From contig NZ_BMIH01000001.1 of the NCBI RefSeq assembly GCF_014641735.1, positions 124,001-188,000 of the forward strand: a stretch of DNA of 64,000 nucleotides. Reading direction: 5' to 3'. The notes under the pieces were generated by a model. That model searched no databases, was not told where the DNA came from, and was given only the letters and a program-made list of their open reading frames with translations. This DNA comes from Sphingomonas metalli (GTDB lineage Bacteria > Pseudomonadota > Alphaproteobacteria > Sphingomonadales > Sphingomonadaceae). Below, one piece after another: positions 52,199-60,388 of this stretch (positions are counted from its first letter, which is position 1; every line of letters begins with the position of its first letter). Made by a program: the position numbers and the translations under genes.

Positions 52199-53446
52199 AT
52201 GGCAACGCAGATCAAACCGGCCGACACGGGTTCGCTTCCCGTCACCATCGACGACGTTCGGGCCGCCCATGCCCGCATTCGCGATGCGATCGTGCGGACG
52301 CCCACCCTTGCCAGCCGGACCCTCTCGCAGCTGACCGGCGCAACCGTCTATCTCAAGTTCGAGAATTTGCAGTTCACCGCCGCCTACAAGGAGCGCGGCG
52401 CGCTCAACACGCTGCTGCTCCTGTCGGACGAGGCGAAGGCTAAAGGCGTGATCGCCGCATCGGCCGGCAACCATGCCCAAGGCCTCGCCTATCACGCCAA
52501 TCGGCTCGGCGTACCGGCGACGATCGTGATGCCGCGCAACACCCCCACGGTGAAGGTCGTCCAGACCGAAGGCCATGGCGCTACCGTCGTGCTGGAAGGC
52601 GACACCTTCGATGCCGCCTACGCGCATGCGCGGGTGCTCGAGGCCGAGCGCGGCTTCACCTTCGTCCATCCGTTCGACGATCCCCGCGTGATCGCCGGCC
52701 AGGGAACGGTCGCGCTCGAGATGTTCGAGGATGTCCCGGCGATCGACACGCTCGTCACGCCGATCGGCGGCGGCGGGCTGATCTCCGGCATGGCCACGGT
52801 GGCGCGGGCGCAGGGTCGCCCGGTCGAGGTCGTCGGCGTCGAAGCGGAGCTCTATCCCTCGATGTACAACCGGATCAACGGCACCGACATGCCCTGCGCC
52901 GGAGACACGCTCGCCGAGGGTATCGCGGTGAAGGAGCCGGGCGGGATCCCGGCCCGGATGGTGCGCGCGCTGGTCGACGATATCCTGCTCGTCAGCGAAC
53001 GCAGCCTCGAAGAGGCGGTCAGCCTCCTCCTCCAGATCGAGAAGACCGTGGTCGAGGGCGCCGGCGCCGCCGGCCTGGCGGCCCTGCTCGCCCATCCGGG
53101 GCGGTTCACCGGCAGGACCGTGGGCGTGGTGCTGTGCGGCGGCAATATCGACACGCGGCTGCTCGCCAACGTGCTGCTGCGCGATCTCGCGCGGTCGGGG
53201 CGGCTGGCGCGGCTGCGGATCCGGCTGCAGGATCAGCCGGGCTCGCTCTACAATGTCGCGCGCCTGTTCGATCAGGAACGCGTCAACATCATCGAGGTCT
53301 ATCACCAGCGCGTCTTCACGACGCTGCCGGCCAAGGGCCTGATCACGGACATCGAGTGCGAGACGCGCGACAACGCCCATCTCCAGCGCCTGATCGACGC
53401 CCTGCGGGGGGCCGGCTACGAGACCGCGCAGGTCGAGCTCGCCTGA
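52199..53446 (+). CDS. ilvA: Threonine ammonia-lyase
   Basis: 415 residues, fold-type II PLP enzyme converting threonine to 2-oxobutyrate for isoleucine. The PLP lysine is in FTAAYKERGALNTL near residue 62, the phosphate-binding glycines in IGGGGLISGM near 188, and a C-terminal ACT domain from about 335 (RLRIRLQDQPGSLYNVA) gives allosteric control. The single ACT domain fits the shorter catabolic-like/alphaproteobacterial form. Start is the ATG at the window's first in-frame Met. Confidence 0.94.
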   Translation: MATQIKPADTGSLPVTIDDVRAAHARIRDAIVRTPTLASRTLSQLTGATVYLKFENLQFTAAYKERGALNTLLLLSDEAKAKGVIAASAGNHAQGLAYHANRLGVPATIVMPRNTPTVKVVQTEGHGATVVLEGDTFDAAYAHARVLEAERGFTFVHPFDDPRVIAGQGTVALEMFEDVPAIDTLVTPIGGGGLISGMATVARAQGRPVEVVGVEAELYPSMYNRINGTDMPCAGDTLAEGIAVKEPGGIPARMVRALVDDILLVSERSLEEAVSLLLQIEKTVVEGAGAAGLAALLAHPGRFTGRTVGVVLCGGNIDTRLLANVLLRDLARSGRLARLRIRLQDQPGSLYNVARLFDQERVNIIEVYHQRVFTTLPAKGLITDIECETRDNAHLQRLIDALRGAGYETAQVELA

Positions 53447-53579
53447 TCGGGGCGCGACCGTACCGACGCTTCGGCGCGTTAAGGCTTGGGACGCAATTAT
53501 GCGGTAAAGCCGCTTGGCATCTGGCGGCCCCTGCCCTCATAAGGCATCCCGCATACCTTCCCTCGGAGGCCCGCCGTCG

Positions 53580-54353
53580 GTGACCGCGCCGTTTCGTTTC
53601 CCGCGCTTCTTCGTCACCAGCCCGTCTCCCTGCCCCTATCTGCCGGGGCGGCAGGAGCGGAAGGTGTTCACCGAACTGGTTGGCCCGCACGCCTCCGAAC
53701 TGAACGACGCGCTCGGCCGCATCGGCTTCCGGCGCAGTCAGGGCGTCGCCTACCGACCCTCCTGTGCGGGATGCACGGCCTGCGTGTCGGTGCGGGTCGT
53801 CACCGCCGATTTCGTCCCCAATGCGACCCAGCGCAAGCTGCTCCGCCGCAATGCCGATTTGGAAGTCACCGCCTGCCGCGCCTGGGCGACTGAAGAACAG
53901 TATCAGCTGATGCGCCGCTATCTCGCCGTCCGTCATCCGGGCGGCGGCATGGCCGGCATGGACGACGACGATTATGCCGACATGATCGAGCATTCGCCGG
54001 TCAACTCGCTGATCGTCGAATATCGCGAGCCGGCGGCCCCGGGCGGTCGCCGCGGCCGGCTCGTCGGCGCGTGCCTGACCGATCGGCAGGCCGACGGGCT
54101 GTCGATGATCTACAGCTTCTTCGATCCCGACCATGCCGCGCGGCCCGCACTCGGCAACTTCATCATCATGGACCATATCGTCCGCGCGCGCGACGCGGGC
54201 CTGCCCTATGTCTATCTCGGCTATTGGGTGAAGGGGTCGGCGCGGATGGAGTACAAGACGCGCTATCGCCCGCTCGAGGCGCTGGGTCCCACGGGCTGGC
54301 GACGGCTGAGCGACGACGACATGGCGCCGGTGCCGCCCGGATCGAAGCTTTGA
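53580..54353 (+). CDS. bpt: Aspartate/glutamate leucyltransferase (aminoacyl-tRNA-protein transferase)
   Basis: 257 residues. GTG start giving [20 protein letters not shown]. The conserved [18 protein letters not shown] near 18, [16 protein letters not shown] near 60 and [20 protein letters not shown] near 215 fit the Bpt/Ate family. It adds Leu (or Arg) to N-terminal Asp or Glu, tagging proteins for ClpAP by the N-degron route. An ATG 22 codons upstream is open but adds non-family sequence. It ends convergent with the GFA locus. Confidence 0.93.
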   Translation: MTAPFRFPRFFVTSPSPCPYLPGRQERKVFTELVGPHASELNDALGRIGFRRSQGVAYRPSCAGCTACVSVRVVTADFVPNATQRKLLRRNADLEVTACRAWATEEQYQLMRRYLAVRHPGGGMAGMDDDDYADMIEHSPVNSLIVEYREPAAPGGRRGRLVGACLTDRQADGLSMIYSFFDPDHAARPALGNFIIMDHIVRARDAGLPYVYLGYWVKGSARMEYKTRYRPLEALGPTGWRRLSDDDMAPVPPGSKL

Positions 54354-54374
54354 TCCTTTCGGGCTGAAACTACC

Positions 54375-54403
54375 GTCAGGCCCAGCCGCGGCTGGCACCT
54401 GAC
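54375..54403. terminator. Hairpin after bpt
   Basis: GTCAGG-C-CCAGC (54375-54386) pairs with GCTGG-CA-CCTGAC (54391-54403), an 11-bp stem with one asymmetric internal bulge, between convergent genes. No U-run. The rest of the 200-base gap holds a GACGG/CCGTC hairpin and the out-of-frame tail of GFA, but no gene. Confidence 0.45.
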
Positions 54404-54552
54404 GACGATCGCGCGACGGACAAGCCGGATGACATGACGGTGACCGTCCGTGCAAAGCGACCTCGAAGCACGGATCGGTCTCACGCCCTTCGACCGCGCT
54501 CCCGGCGAACGGTCAGGGGTGGGTCACCCGGATGTCATGTCGCTCCGGCGCG

Positions 54553-54956
54553 TCATTCCGGATCGCGATCATGGCGAACGACATCGGTAGGGAGCGAGAC
54601 CCAGGGCCGGCGGGCACGGTCGTAGACCGAGACGGTCGGACCCGGAAATCGCCGTCGGCGAAAGCCCCGACTGCGACGGATACTCGACGCTCCTCCTGAC
54701 CGGCTTCGCGATGGAACAGCGTCGTTCCGCACACCGGGCAGAAGTGGAAGCGGAACAGGCTGCCCGCATCGCCGGTCCGGCGCAATTCGGTCCATCGACC
54801 CTCCACATGCCATGGGGGCGCAAAGCTGGCCTGCGTGGCGAAGACGCTGCCGGTGCGGCGCTGGCAGCCCGTGCAATGACATAGGCCGACGCGAAGAGGC
54901 TGATCGCCGACCGTGATGCGCAGCTGCCCGCAGCTGCACGCGGCCGTCCGCGTCAC
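54553..54956 (-). pseudogene. GFA-domain protein with an apparent frameshift
   Basis: GTG start overlapping the transglutaminase-like stop. The GFA zinc pattern is intact: CSCGQL (Cys7, Cys9), CHCTGC (26, 28, 31), FCPVCGT (73, 76). Up to Phe104 the frame is normal. The expected continuation FPGPTVSVYDRARRPWVSLP is in the next frame and ends at 54553. One base seems to be missing in the AAA run at 54646-54648. Read straight, the gene instead ends at 54513 with 43 unrelated residues. GFA enzymes bind S-hydroxymethylglutathione or are uncharacterised. Real mutation or sequencing error cannot be separated here. Confidence 0.75.
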
Positions 54957-55747
54957 GCCTCCTCGACCCGCACCTCGACGTCGAGCTGCTCGGCGCCTTC
55001 GCCCAGCCGCGAACCTGCGACCGGCGCAGCACCGGCCGCGTCGAGGGCGACCGCGACGCGGACATGATCCTCCTGCGGCGACAGGCCGGTGCAGGGATCG
55101 AACCCGACCCAGCCGAGATCCTCCACCCAGGCCTCGGCCCAGCCATGCGGGGTCGGATGCTCCTGGTCCGCATGGCGGCAATAGCCCGACACATAGCGGG
55201 CCGGCTGTCCGAGATGCCGCGCGGCGACCGCGAAGATCTGCGCCAGATCGCGTGGAGTCGCTTTCGCGCGGGACCATGCCTCGCCGGCCGAGCGGCCCGC
55301 CACCGGGCGGCCGTGATCGACCTCGAACCGCTGGTGGATCGCGCCATTCAGGCCATGCAGCGTGGTCAACGGGTCGGTCTGCCGCAGATCCGCCGCCCAG
55401 GCGAGGATCGCCGGATCCGGTGCCGTGGCGGGGGTGGAGCGAAGATAGAGCCCGGGCGGCAGCATTTCGGCCACGCCGCGGATCACGCCGTCCGAATGGC
55501 TGGTCAGCACCTCGCCCGAAACCTCGATCGCGATCTCCTCGACCGGTCCTTCGACATAGAGCATCGTGGTGACATTGCCCCAGCCGTCGCGACCTTCGCT
55601 CATGCGCGCGTCGCGATCGATGTCGATCCGCCATCGCGCGACGGTCTGGTCGTGCGAATTCTGCGGGGTGAGCCGCAGCATCTGCACCAGCCGCGCCTGC
55701 GGGGCGGAGAAACGATATGCCGTGCGGTGGTGGATCGACAGCCGCAT
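54953..55747 (-). CDS. Transglutaminase-like protein lacking the catalytic cysteine
   Basis: 264 residues: an N-terminal beta-rich domain (MRLSIHHRTAYRFSAPQARL) and a papain-like transglutaminase core. The His and Asp are in place (His201 in TPHGWAEAW, Asp217 in WVGFDPC), and YVSGYC follows. The position of the catalytic Cys, normally GxCxD, reads KATPRDLAQ (163-170), with Pro165 where Cys is expected. It may be inactive or act as a binder, or a sister copy elsewhere may be the active one. It lies 28 bases after alpha-E and overlaps GFA by 4 bases. Confidence 0.85.
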   Translation of the reverse strand: MRLSIHHRTAYRFSAPQARLVQMLRLTPQNSHDQTVARWRIDIDRDARMSEGRDGWGNVTTMLYVEGPVEEIAIEVSGEVLTSHSDGVIRGVAEMLPPGLYLRSTPATAPDPAILAWAADLRQTDPLTTLHGLNGAIHQRFEVDHGRPVAGRSAGEAWSRAKATPRDLAQIFAVAARHLGQPARYVSGYCRHADQEHPTPHGWAEAWVEDLGWVGFDPCTGLSPQEDHVRVAVALDAAGAAPVAGSRLGEGAEQLDVEVRVEEA

Positions 55748-55775
55748 CGCCCTTGTGCCCCCTGTTCGCCGGCGC

Positions 55776-56711
55776 TCAGCCGAATTTGAACTGCCGCCCG
55801 ATCGCCGCGTGCAGCAGCGCGTTCTCGTGGATGAAGCCTTGCAGAAACTGATGGAGGCCCGAGGCGATCACCTCGCCCGACCGGGTCCGCTGCATGCGGG
55901 TGGCGCGCAGCCGCGCCATCCGGTCCGCCTCGCCATGCTGGCCCGTCCGGCGCGCCAGCAGCCCAAGCACCTCCACCGTCTCCTCGATGGAGGCGGCGAG
56001 GCTGCGCGGCAGCTCGGGCCGGGCGATCAGCAGGTCGATGACGTTGGCGGGGCTCAGCCCGTCGGAATAGAGCCAGCGATAGGCGGTGACGGCGGACACG
56101 GTCTGGAGGATCGTCGTCCACTGATCGCGGTCGACGACGCCGCCGACCCGTTCGCCCTCCGGAAGCAGGATGTGGTACTTCACGTCGAGCAGCCGCGCGG
56201 TATTGTCCGCCCGCTCGACCGCCTGACCCAGCCGGATGAACCATGTCGTCTGGTTGCGGAGCATGCGGTGAACCGCTCCCTCGAAGCCCCGCGTCTCGCT
56301 CTTCACGGCATCGACCAGATTGAGCACGGCCGTCGGGTCGTCGGCCGGCGGCCGCCCCTCGAACAGCAGCCAGGCGCGATTGATCGCCGACCATGCCTCC
56401 CGGGTCAGCGCGGTGCGGACGGCGCGGGCGTTGGTCCGAGCCGCCTCGACGCAATAGACGATCGAGCCCGGGTGCGATCCGTCCACGGTGAGGAAGCGGG
56501 CCACGTCGCGTCGCCGCACCTCGCCGCCGGTCGCCGCGAAGGCAACATCGGTATAGGTCACCGCCAGGGCGGACTCCCAGGCCGCGCGACCCGCCGGCCG
56601 GGCCGATAGCACGTCGAGCCGCACGGTCGCCTCGACCAGCCGCGAGATGAAATCGACCCGTTCGAAATAGCGACCGAGCCAGTAGAGCGAGGAGGCGGTG
56701 CGGCTCAGCAT
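55776..56711 (-). CDS. Alpha-E domain protein
   Basis: An all-helical protein of 311 residues starting MLSRTASSLYWLGRYFERVD. The family repeats are clear: SIVYCVEAARTNARAVRT, QTTWFIRLGQAVERADNTAR and LARRTGQHGEADRMARLRA. Alpha-E proteins always travel with circularly permuted ATP-grasp and transglutaminase-like genes in a predicted peptide-synthesis or modification system of unknown product. The start shares one base with the stop of the ATP-grasp gene (TGATG). Confidence 0.93.
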   Translation of the reverse strand: MLSRTASSLYWLGRYFERVDFISRLVEATVRLDVLSARPAGRAAWESALAVTYTDVAFAATGGEVRRRDVARFLTVDGSHPGSIVYCVEAARTNARAVRTALTREAWSAINRAWLLFEGRPPADDPTAVLNLVDAVKSETRGFEGAVHRMLRNQTTWFIRLGQAVERADNTARLLDVKYHILLPEGERVGGVVDRDQWTTILQTVSAVTAYRWLYSDGLSPANVIDLLIARPELPRSLAASIEETVEVLGLLARRTGQHGEADRMARLRATRMQRTRSGEVIASGLHQFLQGFIHENALLHAAIGRQFKFG

Positions 56712-58207
56712 CAGCGCGCGCCCCCGTCCGGCCGCAGGGCCTGGATCTGCGACTGGCTCTGGCTCTGGCTCTGGGTCGCCCCGGCATCGGCCATCAGGAC
56801 GAAGCTGTCCTTGGTGCCGCCGCCCTGGCTCGAATTCACGACGAGCGAGCCCTCGCGCAAGGCGACGCGGGTCAATCCGCCCGGCACGACCTGCACCCCC
56901 CGCGTGCCGGTCAGCACGAAAGGCCGGAAGTCGACATGCCGCGGCGCCAGACCCGCCTCGGCCATCGTCGGCACGGTGGACAGGGCCAGGGTGGGCTGAG
57001 CGATATACCGGTGCGGCTCGGCAACCAGCGCGGCGCGGAAGCGATCGATCTCCTCGCGGCTGGCGGTCGGGCCGACCAGCATCCCGTAGCCGCCGGACCC
57101 GTCGACCAGCTTGACGACGAGCTCGTCGAGATGATCGAGCACGTAGCGCAGCGCCTCGGGCTCGCGGCAGCGCCACGTCTCGACATTGGGCAGGCTCGCC
57201 TCGCTGCCCGTATAGTAGCGGACGATCTCAGGCATGTAGCTGTAGATCGCCTTGTCGTCGGCGATGCCGTTGCCGGGCGCGTTGATGATCGCGACATTGC
57301 CCGCGGCATAGGCGGCGATCAGCCCGGGTACGCCGAGCATCGAATCGGGACGGAAGACCAGAGGATCGAGAAAATCGTCATCGACCCGGCGGTAGATCAC
57401 ATCGACCTTCACCCGCCCGGCGATCGTCCGCATCCAGACGATGTCCTCGTCCACCACCAGGTCGGCGGCCTCCACCAGCTCGATTCCCATCGAGTCGGCA
57501 AGGAAGCTGTGCTCGTAATAGGCCGAATTGAAATGCCCGGGGGTCAGCACGACGCAGGTCGGCGTCGCCACGCCGCGCGGCGCGACCGACTTCATCACCT
57601 CGAGCAGCCGATCGGGATAGGAATCCACGGCCGCGACGCGAAAGTTGCGGAACAATTCGGGGCAGAGGCGCAGCATCGCCTCGCGATTCTCCAGCATATA
57701 GCTGACCCCCGACGGCGTCCGGGCATTATCCTCCAGCACGAAGAAGTCGTCGGGGCCGGTGCGGACCAGATCGATCCCGCAGATATGCGCCCAGACCCCG
57801 TGCGGCGGGCGGATGCCGGCGATCTCCGGGCGGAATTGCGGATTTCCGAGGATCAGATCGGACGGCAGCACGCCTTCCTTGAGGATGCGCCGCTCGCCAT
57901 AGATATCGTCGAGAAAGGCGTTGATCGCCTCGACGCGCTGCACGAGCCCGCGCGACAGCCGGTCCCACTCGTCGGGCAGGAAGACGCGCGGCACGATGTC
58001 GAAGGGTATGATACGCTCGGAGGCCTCGTTGTCGCCATAGACCGCGAAGGTGATGCCGAGCTGCCGGAAGGCGGCCTCGGCCGAGTGCTGGCGGCGACGC
58101 AGCTCGATCGCGGGTGTCGCCTCCAGCCAGCGGGCCAGCGCGTCGAGCTCGGCCCGCGGCGGCCGGCCGGCCATGCCCATGATCTCGTCGAACGCCTGCG
58201 CTCTCAT
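56711..58207 (-). CDS. Circularly permuted type 2 ATP-grasp protein
   Basis: 498 residues. Family text includes FAVYGDNEASERIIPFDIVP, DIYGERRILKEGVLP, VLEDNARTPSGVSYMLENRE, and LVDGSGGYGMLVGP near 375. It is expected to form an amide (peptide-type) bond using ATP; neither acceptor nor donor is known. The C-terminal tail has a (QS)n run from a hexanucleotide repeat (56753-56776). It is 73 bases after dsbD in the same direction and heads ATP-grasp, alpha-E, transglutaminase-like, GFA. Confidence 0.93.
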   Translation of the reverse strand: MRAQAFDEIMGMAGRPPRAELDALARWLEATPAIELRRRQHSAEAAFRQLGITFAVYGDNEASERIIPFDIVPRVFLPDEWDRLSRGLVQRVEAINAFLDDIYGERRILKEGVLPSDLILGNPQFRPEIAGIRPPHGVWAHICGIDLVRTGPDDFFVLEDNARTPSGVSYMLENREAMLRLCPELFRNFRVAAVDSYPDRLLEVMKSVAPRGVATPTCVVLTPGHFNSAYYEHSFLADSMGIELVEAADLVVDEDIVWMRTIAGRVKVDVIYRRVDDDFLDPLVFRPDSMLGVPGLIAAYAAGNVAIINAPGNGIADDKAIYSYMPEIVRYYTGSEASLPNVETWRCREPEALRYVLDHLDELVVKLVDGSGGYGMLVGPTASREEIDRFRAALVAEPHRYIAQPTLALSTVPTMAEAGLAPRHVDFRPFVLTGTRGVQVVPGGLTRVALREGSLVVNSSQGGGTKDSFVLMADAGATQSQSQSQSQIQALRPDGGAR

Positions 58208-58280
58208 TGCCCCTCGTCAGCCAGAGCCGATGAACGCATGCTGCGCGCAATTGCGGCAGCGCACAAGAGGCGTCGGCCGA

Positions 58281-60344
58281 TCAGCCTCGCGCGGCGAGCT
58301 CCGCCAGCATGGCGGGGGTCAGGATCTGCGGAAGGACGCGCGGCTCGGCGCTGCCCGGCGCGTACCAGAGATACAGGGGAACCCCGGCCCGGTTGTGCCG
58401 CTCGATGAAGCGGCCGAGTTCTGGATCGCCGTCGGTCCAGTCGCCTACGAGCACGGCCACCTTCCCCCGGCGGAAGGCATCCGCGGTCGCCGCCGTCTCG
58501 ATCGCCGCTTTCTCGTTGACCTTGCAGGTCAGGCACCAGTCCGCGGTGAAATAGGCGAAGACCGGGCGGTTGCCGGCACGCAGCGCCGCCAGCCGCGCCT
58601 CGCTGAAGCGCTCCGCCCCGCTGCCCGCAGCAAGGGCCGCGGCCGGGCGCGACGTCGGGACGATCAGCGCTCCGGCGAGGGCGACCAGCGCCAGCCCTCC
58701 CGCCGCCGCGGCCCCGAAGCCGCGGCCGCCGCGCTGTCGCGTTCCCGCGAACCACAGCAACAGGCCGATGGCGAGCGACAGCGCCAGCGCCAGCGTCATC
58801 GCCTCAACCCCGGCTTGGCGACCCAGCACCCAGGCGAGCGCGATCGCCGTCAGCCACATCGGCACCGACAGGATGCGGCGCAGGCGCTCCATCCAGGCGC
58901 CGGGCCGCGGCAGCCTGCGTCGCAGGGACGGGATGAAGCCGAGCAGCAGAAAGGGCAGCGCCAGACCGAGGCCGAGGCCCGCGAAGACCGCGAGCGCGGC
59001 CGGCCAGGGCAGGACCAGCGCCGCCCCCAGCGCCGCCCCCATGAAGGGACCGGTGCACGGCGTCGCGACGAAGGCGGCCAGCGCGCCGGTCGCGAAGGCG
59101 CCGCCATTCCCGCCCTCGCCGGCGAAGCGGGGCATCGGCACCTCGAACAATCCCGCGAGGTTCAGCGCGATCGCGACCGAAAGCAGCAACAGGATCAGGA
59201 TCATGCGTGGATCCTGGAGCTGGAACGCCCATCCCACCGCGCTGCCGCCGGCCCGCAGCGCTAGGATCGCACCGCCCAGCGCGAGACAGACCAGAACGAC
59301 GCCGCCGGTATAGGCCAGGGCCTCGCGCCGGGCCGCCACCTCGCTCCCATGGCCCGCCCGGGCGAGGCTGAGGGCCTTGAGGCTGAGGATGGGAAAGACG
59401 CAGGGCATGACGTTGAGGATCAGGCCGCCGGCAACGGCGCCCAGAAAGGCCAGCATGGCCGTCGCGGCCCATCCGCCGGGCTGCGCCCCGGCCTGGACTG
59501 CGACGCTGCCCGGCGCCGCGACGATCTCGAGCCCCTGCCCCGCTCCGGTGTCGAGCACGCCCTGGATGCGCCCTCCTGCAGGGCTGGCTGCGGCGGCCGT
59601 CTCGACCAGCAGCCGATCGCCGTCCCGCGTCACGTTCTGCTTCGCGGCATAGTCGAGCGCCCCGGCCGCCTCCGGATAGAACCAGGCCTGGCCCAGCGCG
59701 GCACCGGCGGGAAAGGGAATGGAGAGGCGGAAGCGCTTGTCGGCGACCTGATAGGTCGCCTCCGCCCCGAGCGGACGTGGTATCGCGCGCCGCCACCCGT
59801 CGAACTTCGCTGTCACCTGTGGATCGGCGCCACCGTCGCCGACCGTCAGCCGCGTCGCCAGCGTCTGGCTCTCGGGCACGCAGACCGTGTCGGTGCAGAC
59901 GAGGTAATCGAGCTTCACCCGAACGGGCAGCGCCGTTCCCCGCGCCAGTCCGGCCGGTACCGACAGATCGACCAGCAGCGCGAAGGGCTTGTCGTATACA
60001 TGGTTCATCAGCCCGGCGACGAGCAGGCGCTGCGGCACCGGATAGCGAAGCGGCCCCGCCCGCAGGCCCGCGGGGAGGGTCCAAGCGGCGAGGGTCTCGA
60101 TCCCGGCATCGCCGGGGTTCTTCCAATAGCCGTGCCAGCCGGGTGCCGGGTCCACGGCGATCGCCAGGGTCACCGTCCGCCCCGGTGCCGGAGACGCGCT
60201 CTCCGGGATCAGCCGCATCGCCAGATGAGGTCCCGCGCCCGGCGGCGCGACCTCGGCAAGTCCGGCCGCGGCGAGCGACAGGCCGATCAGCGTCATGACG
60301 ATGTAAACGAAGCGGCGCAGGGCGCGCCTTGCCGGGACGATCAT
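58281..60344 (-). CDS. Thiol:disulfide interchange protein, DsbD/ScsB type
   Basis: 687 residues passing electrons from cytoplasmic thioredoxin to the periplasm. A signal anchor (FVYIVMTLIGLSLAAAGLAE) is followed by an N-terminal DsbC-like domain with Cys150/Cys155 (YLVCTDTVCVPES). The eight-helix CcdA-like core has Cys315 (NVMPCVFPIL) and Cys430 (FVATPCTGPFMG), and a thioredoxin domain has Cys604/Cys607 (ADWCLTCKVN). All six redox cysteines are present. ScsB-type rather than classical DsbD, judging by the N domain. It is divergent from phoK across 44 bases. Confidence 0.92.
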   Translation of the reverse strand: MIVPARRALRRFVYIVMTLIGLSLAAAGLAEVAPPGAGPHLAMRLIPESASPAPGRTVTLAIAVDPAPGWHGYWKNPGDAGIETLAAWTLPAGLRAGPLRYPVPQRLLVAGLMNHVYDKPFALLVDLSVPAGLARGTALPVRVKLDYLVCTDTVCVPESQTLATRLTVGDGGADPQVTAKFDGWRRAIPRPLGAEATYQVADKRFRLSIPFPAGAALGQAWFYPEAAGALDYAAKQNVTRDGDRLLVETAAAASPAGGRIQGVLDTGAGQGLEIVAAPGSVAVQAGAQPGGWAATAMLAFLGAVAGGLILNVMPCVFPILSLKALSLARAGHGSEVAARREALAYTGGVVLVCLALGGAILALRAGGSAVGWAFQLQDPRMILILLLLSVAIALNLAGLFEVPMPRFAGEGGNGGAFATGALAAFVATPCTGPFMGAALGAALVLPWPAALAVFAGLGLGLALPFLLLGFIPSLRRRLPRPGAWMERLRRILSVPMWLTAIALAWVLGRQAGVEAMTLALALSLAIGLLLWFAGTRQRGGRGFGAAAAGGLALVALAGALIVPTSRPAAALAAGSGAERFSEARLAALRAGNRPVFAYFTADWCLTCKVNEKAAIETAATADAFRRGKVAVLVGDWTDGDPELGRFIERHNRAGVPLYLWYAPGSAEPRVLPQILTPAMLAELAARG

Positions 60345-60388
60345 GTCCCTGCCATAAACGCTGCCGATCTTCCCACCAAGGACTACCG

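Noticed and set aside
54513..54552. Genuine longer GFA C-terminus in the straight frame
   Set aside because: The straight-frame tail (RSTTVPAGPGSRSLP) does not resemble GFA ends, while the shifted frame does; reported as a frameshift instead.
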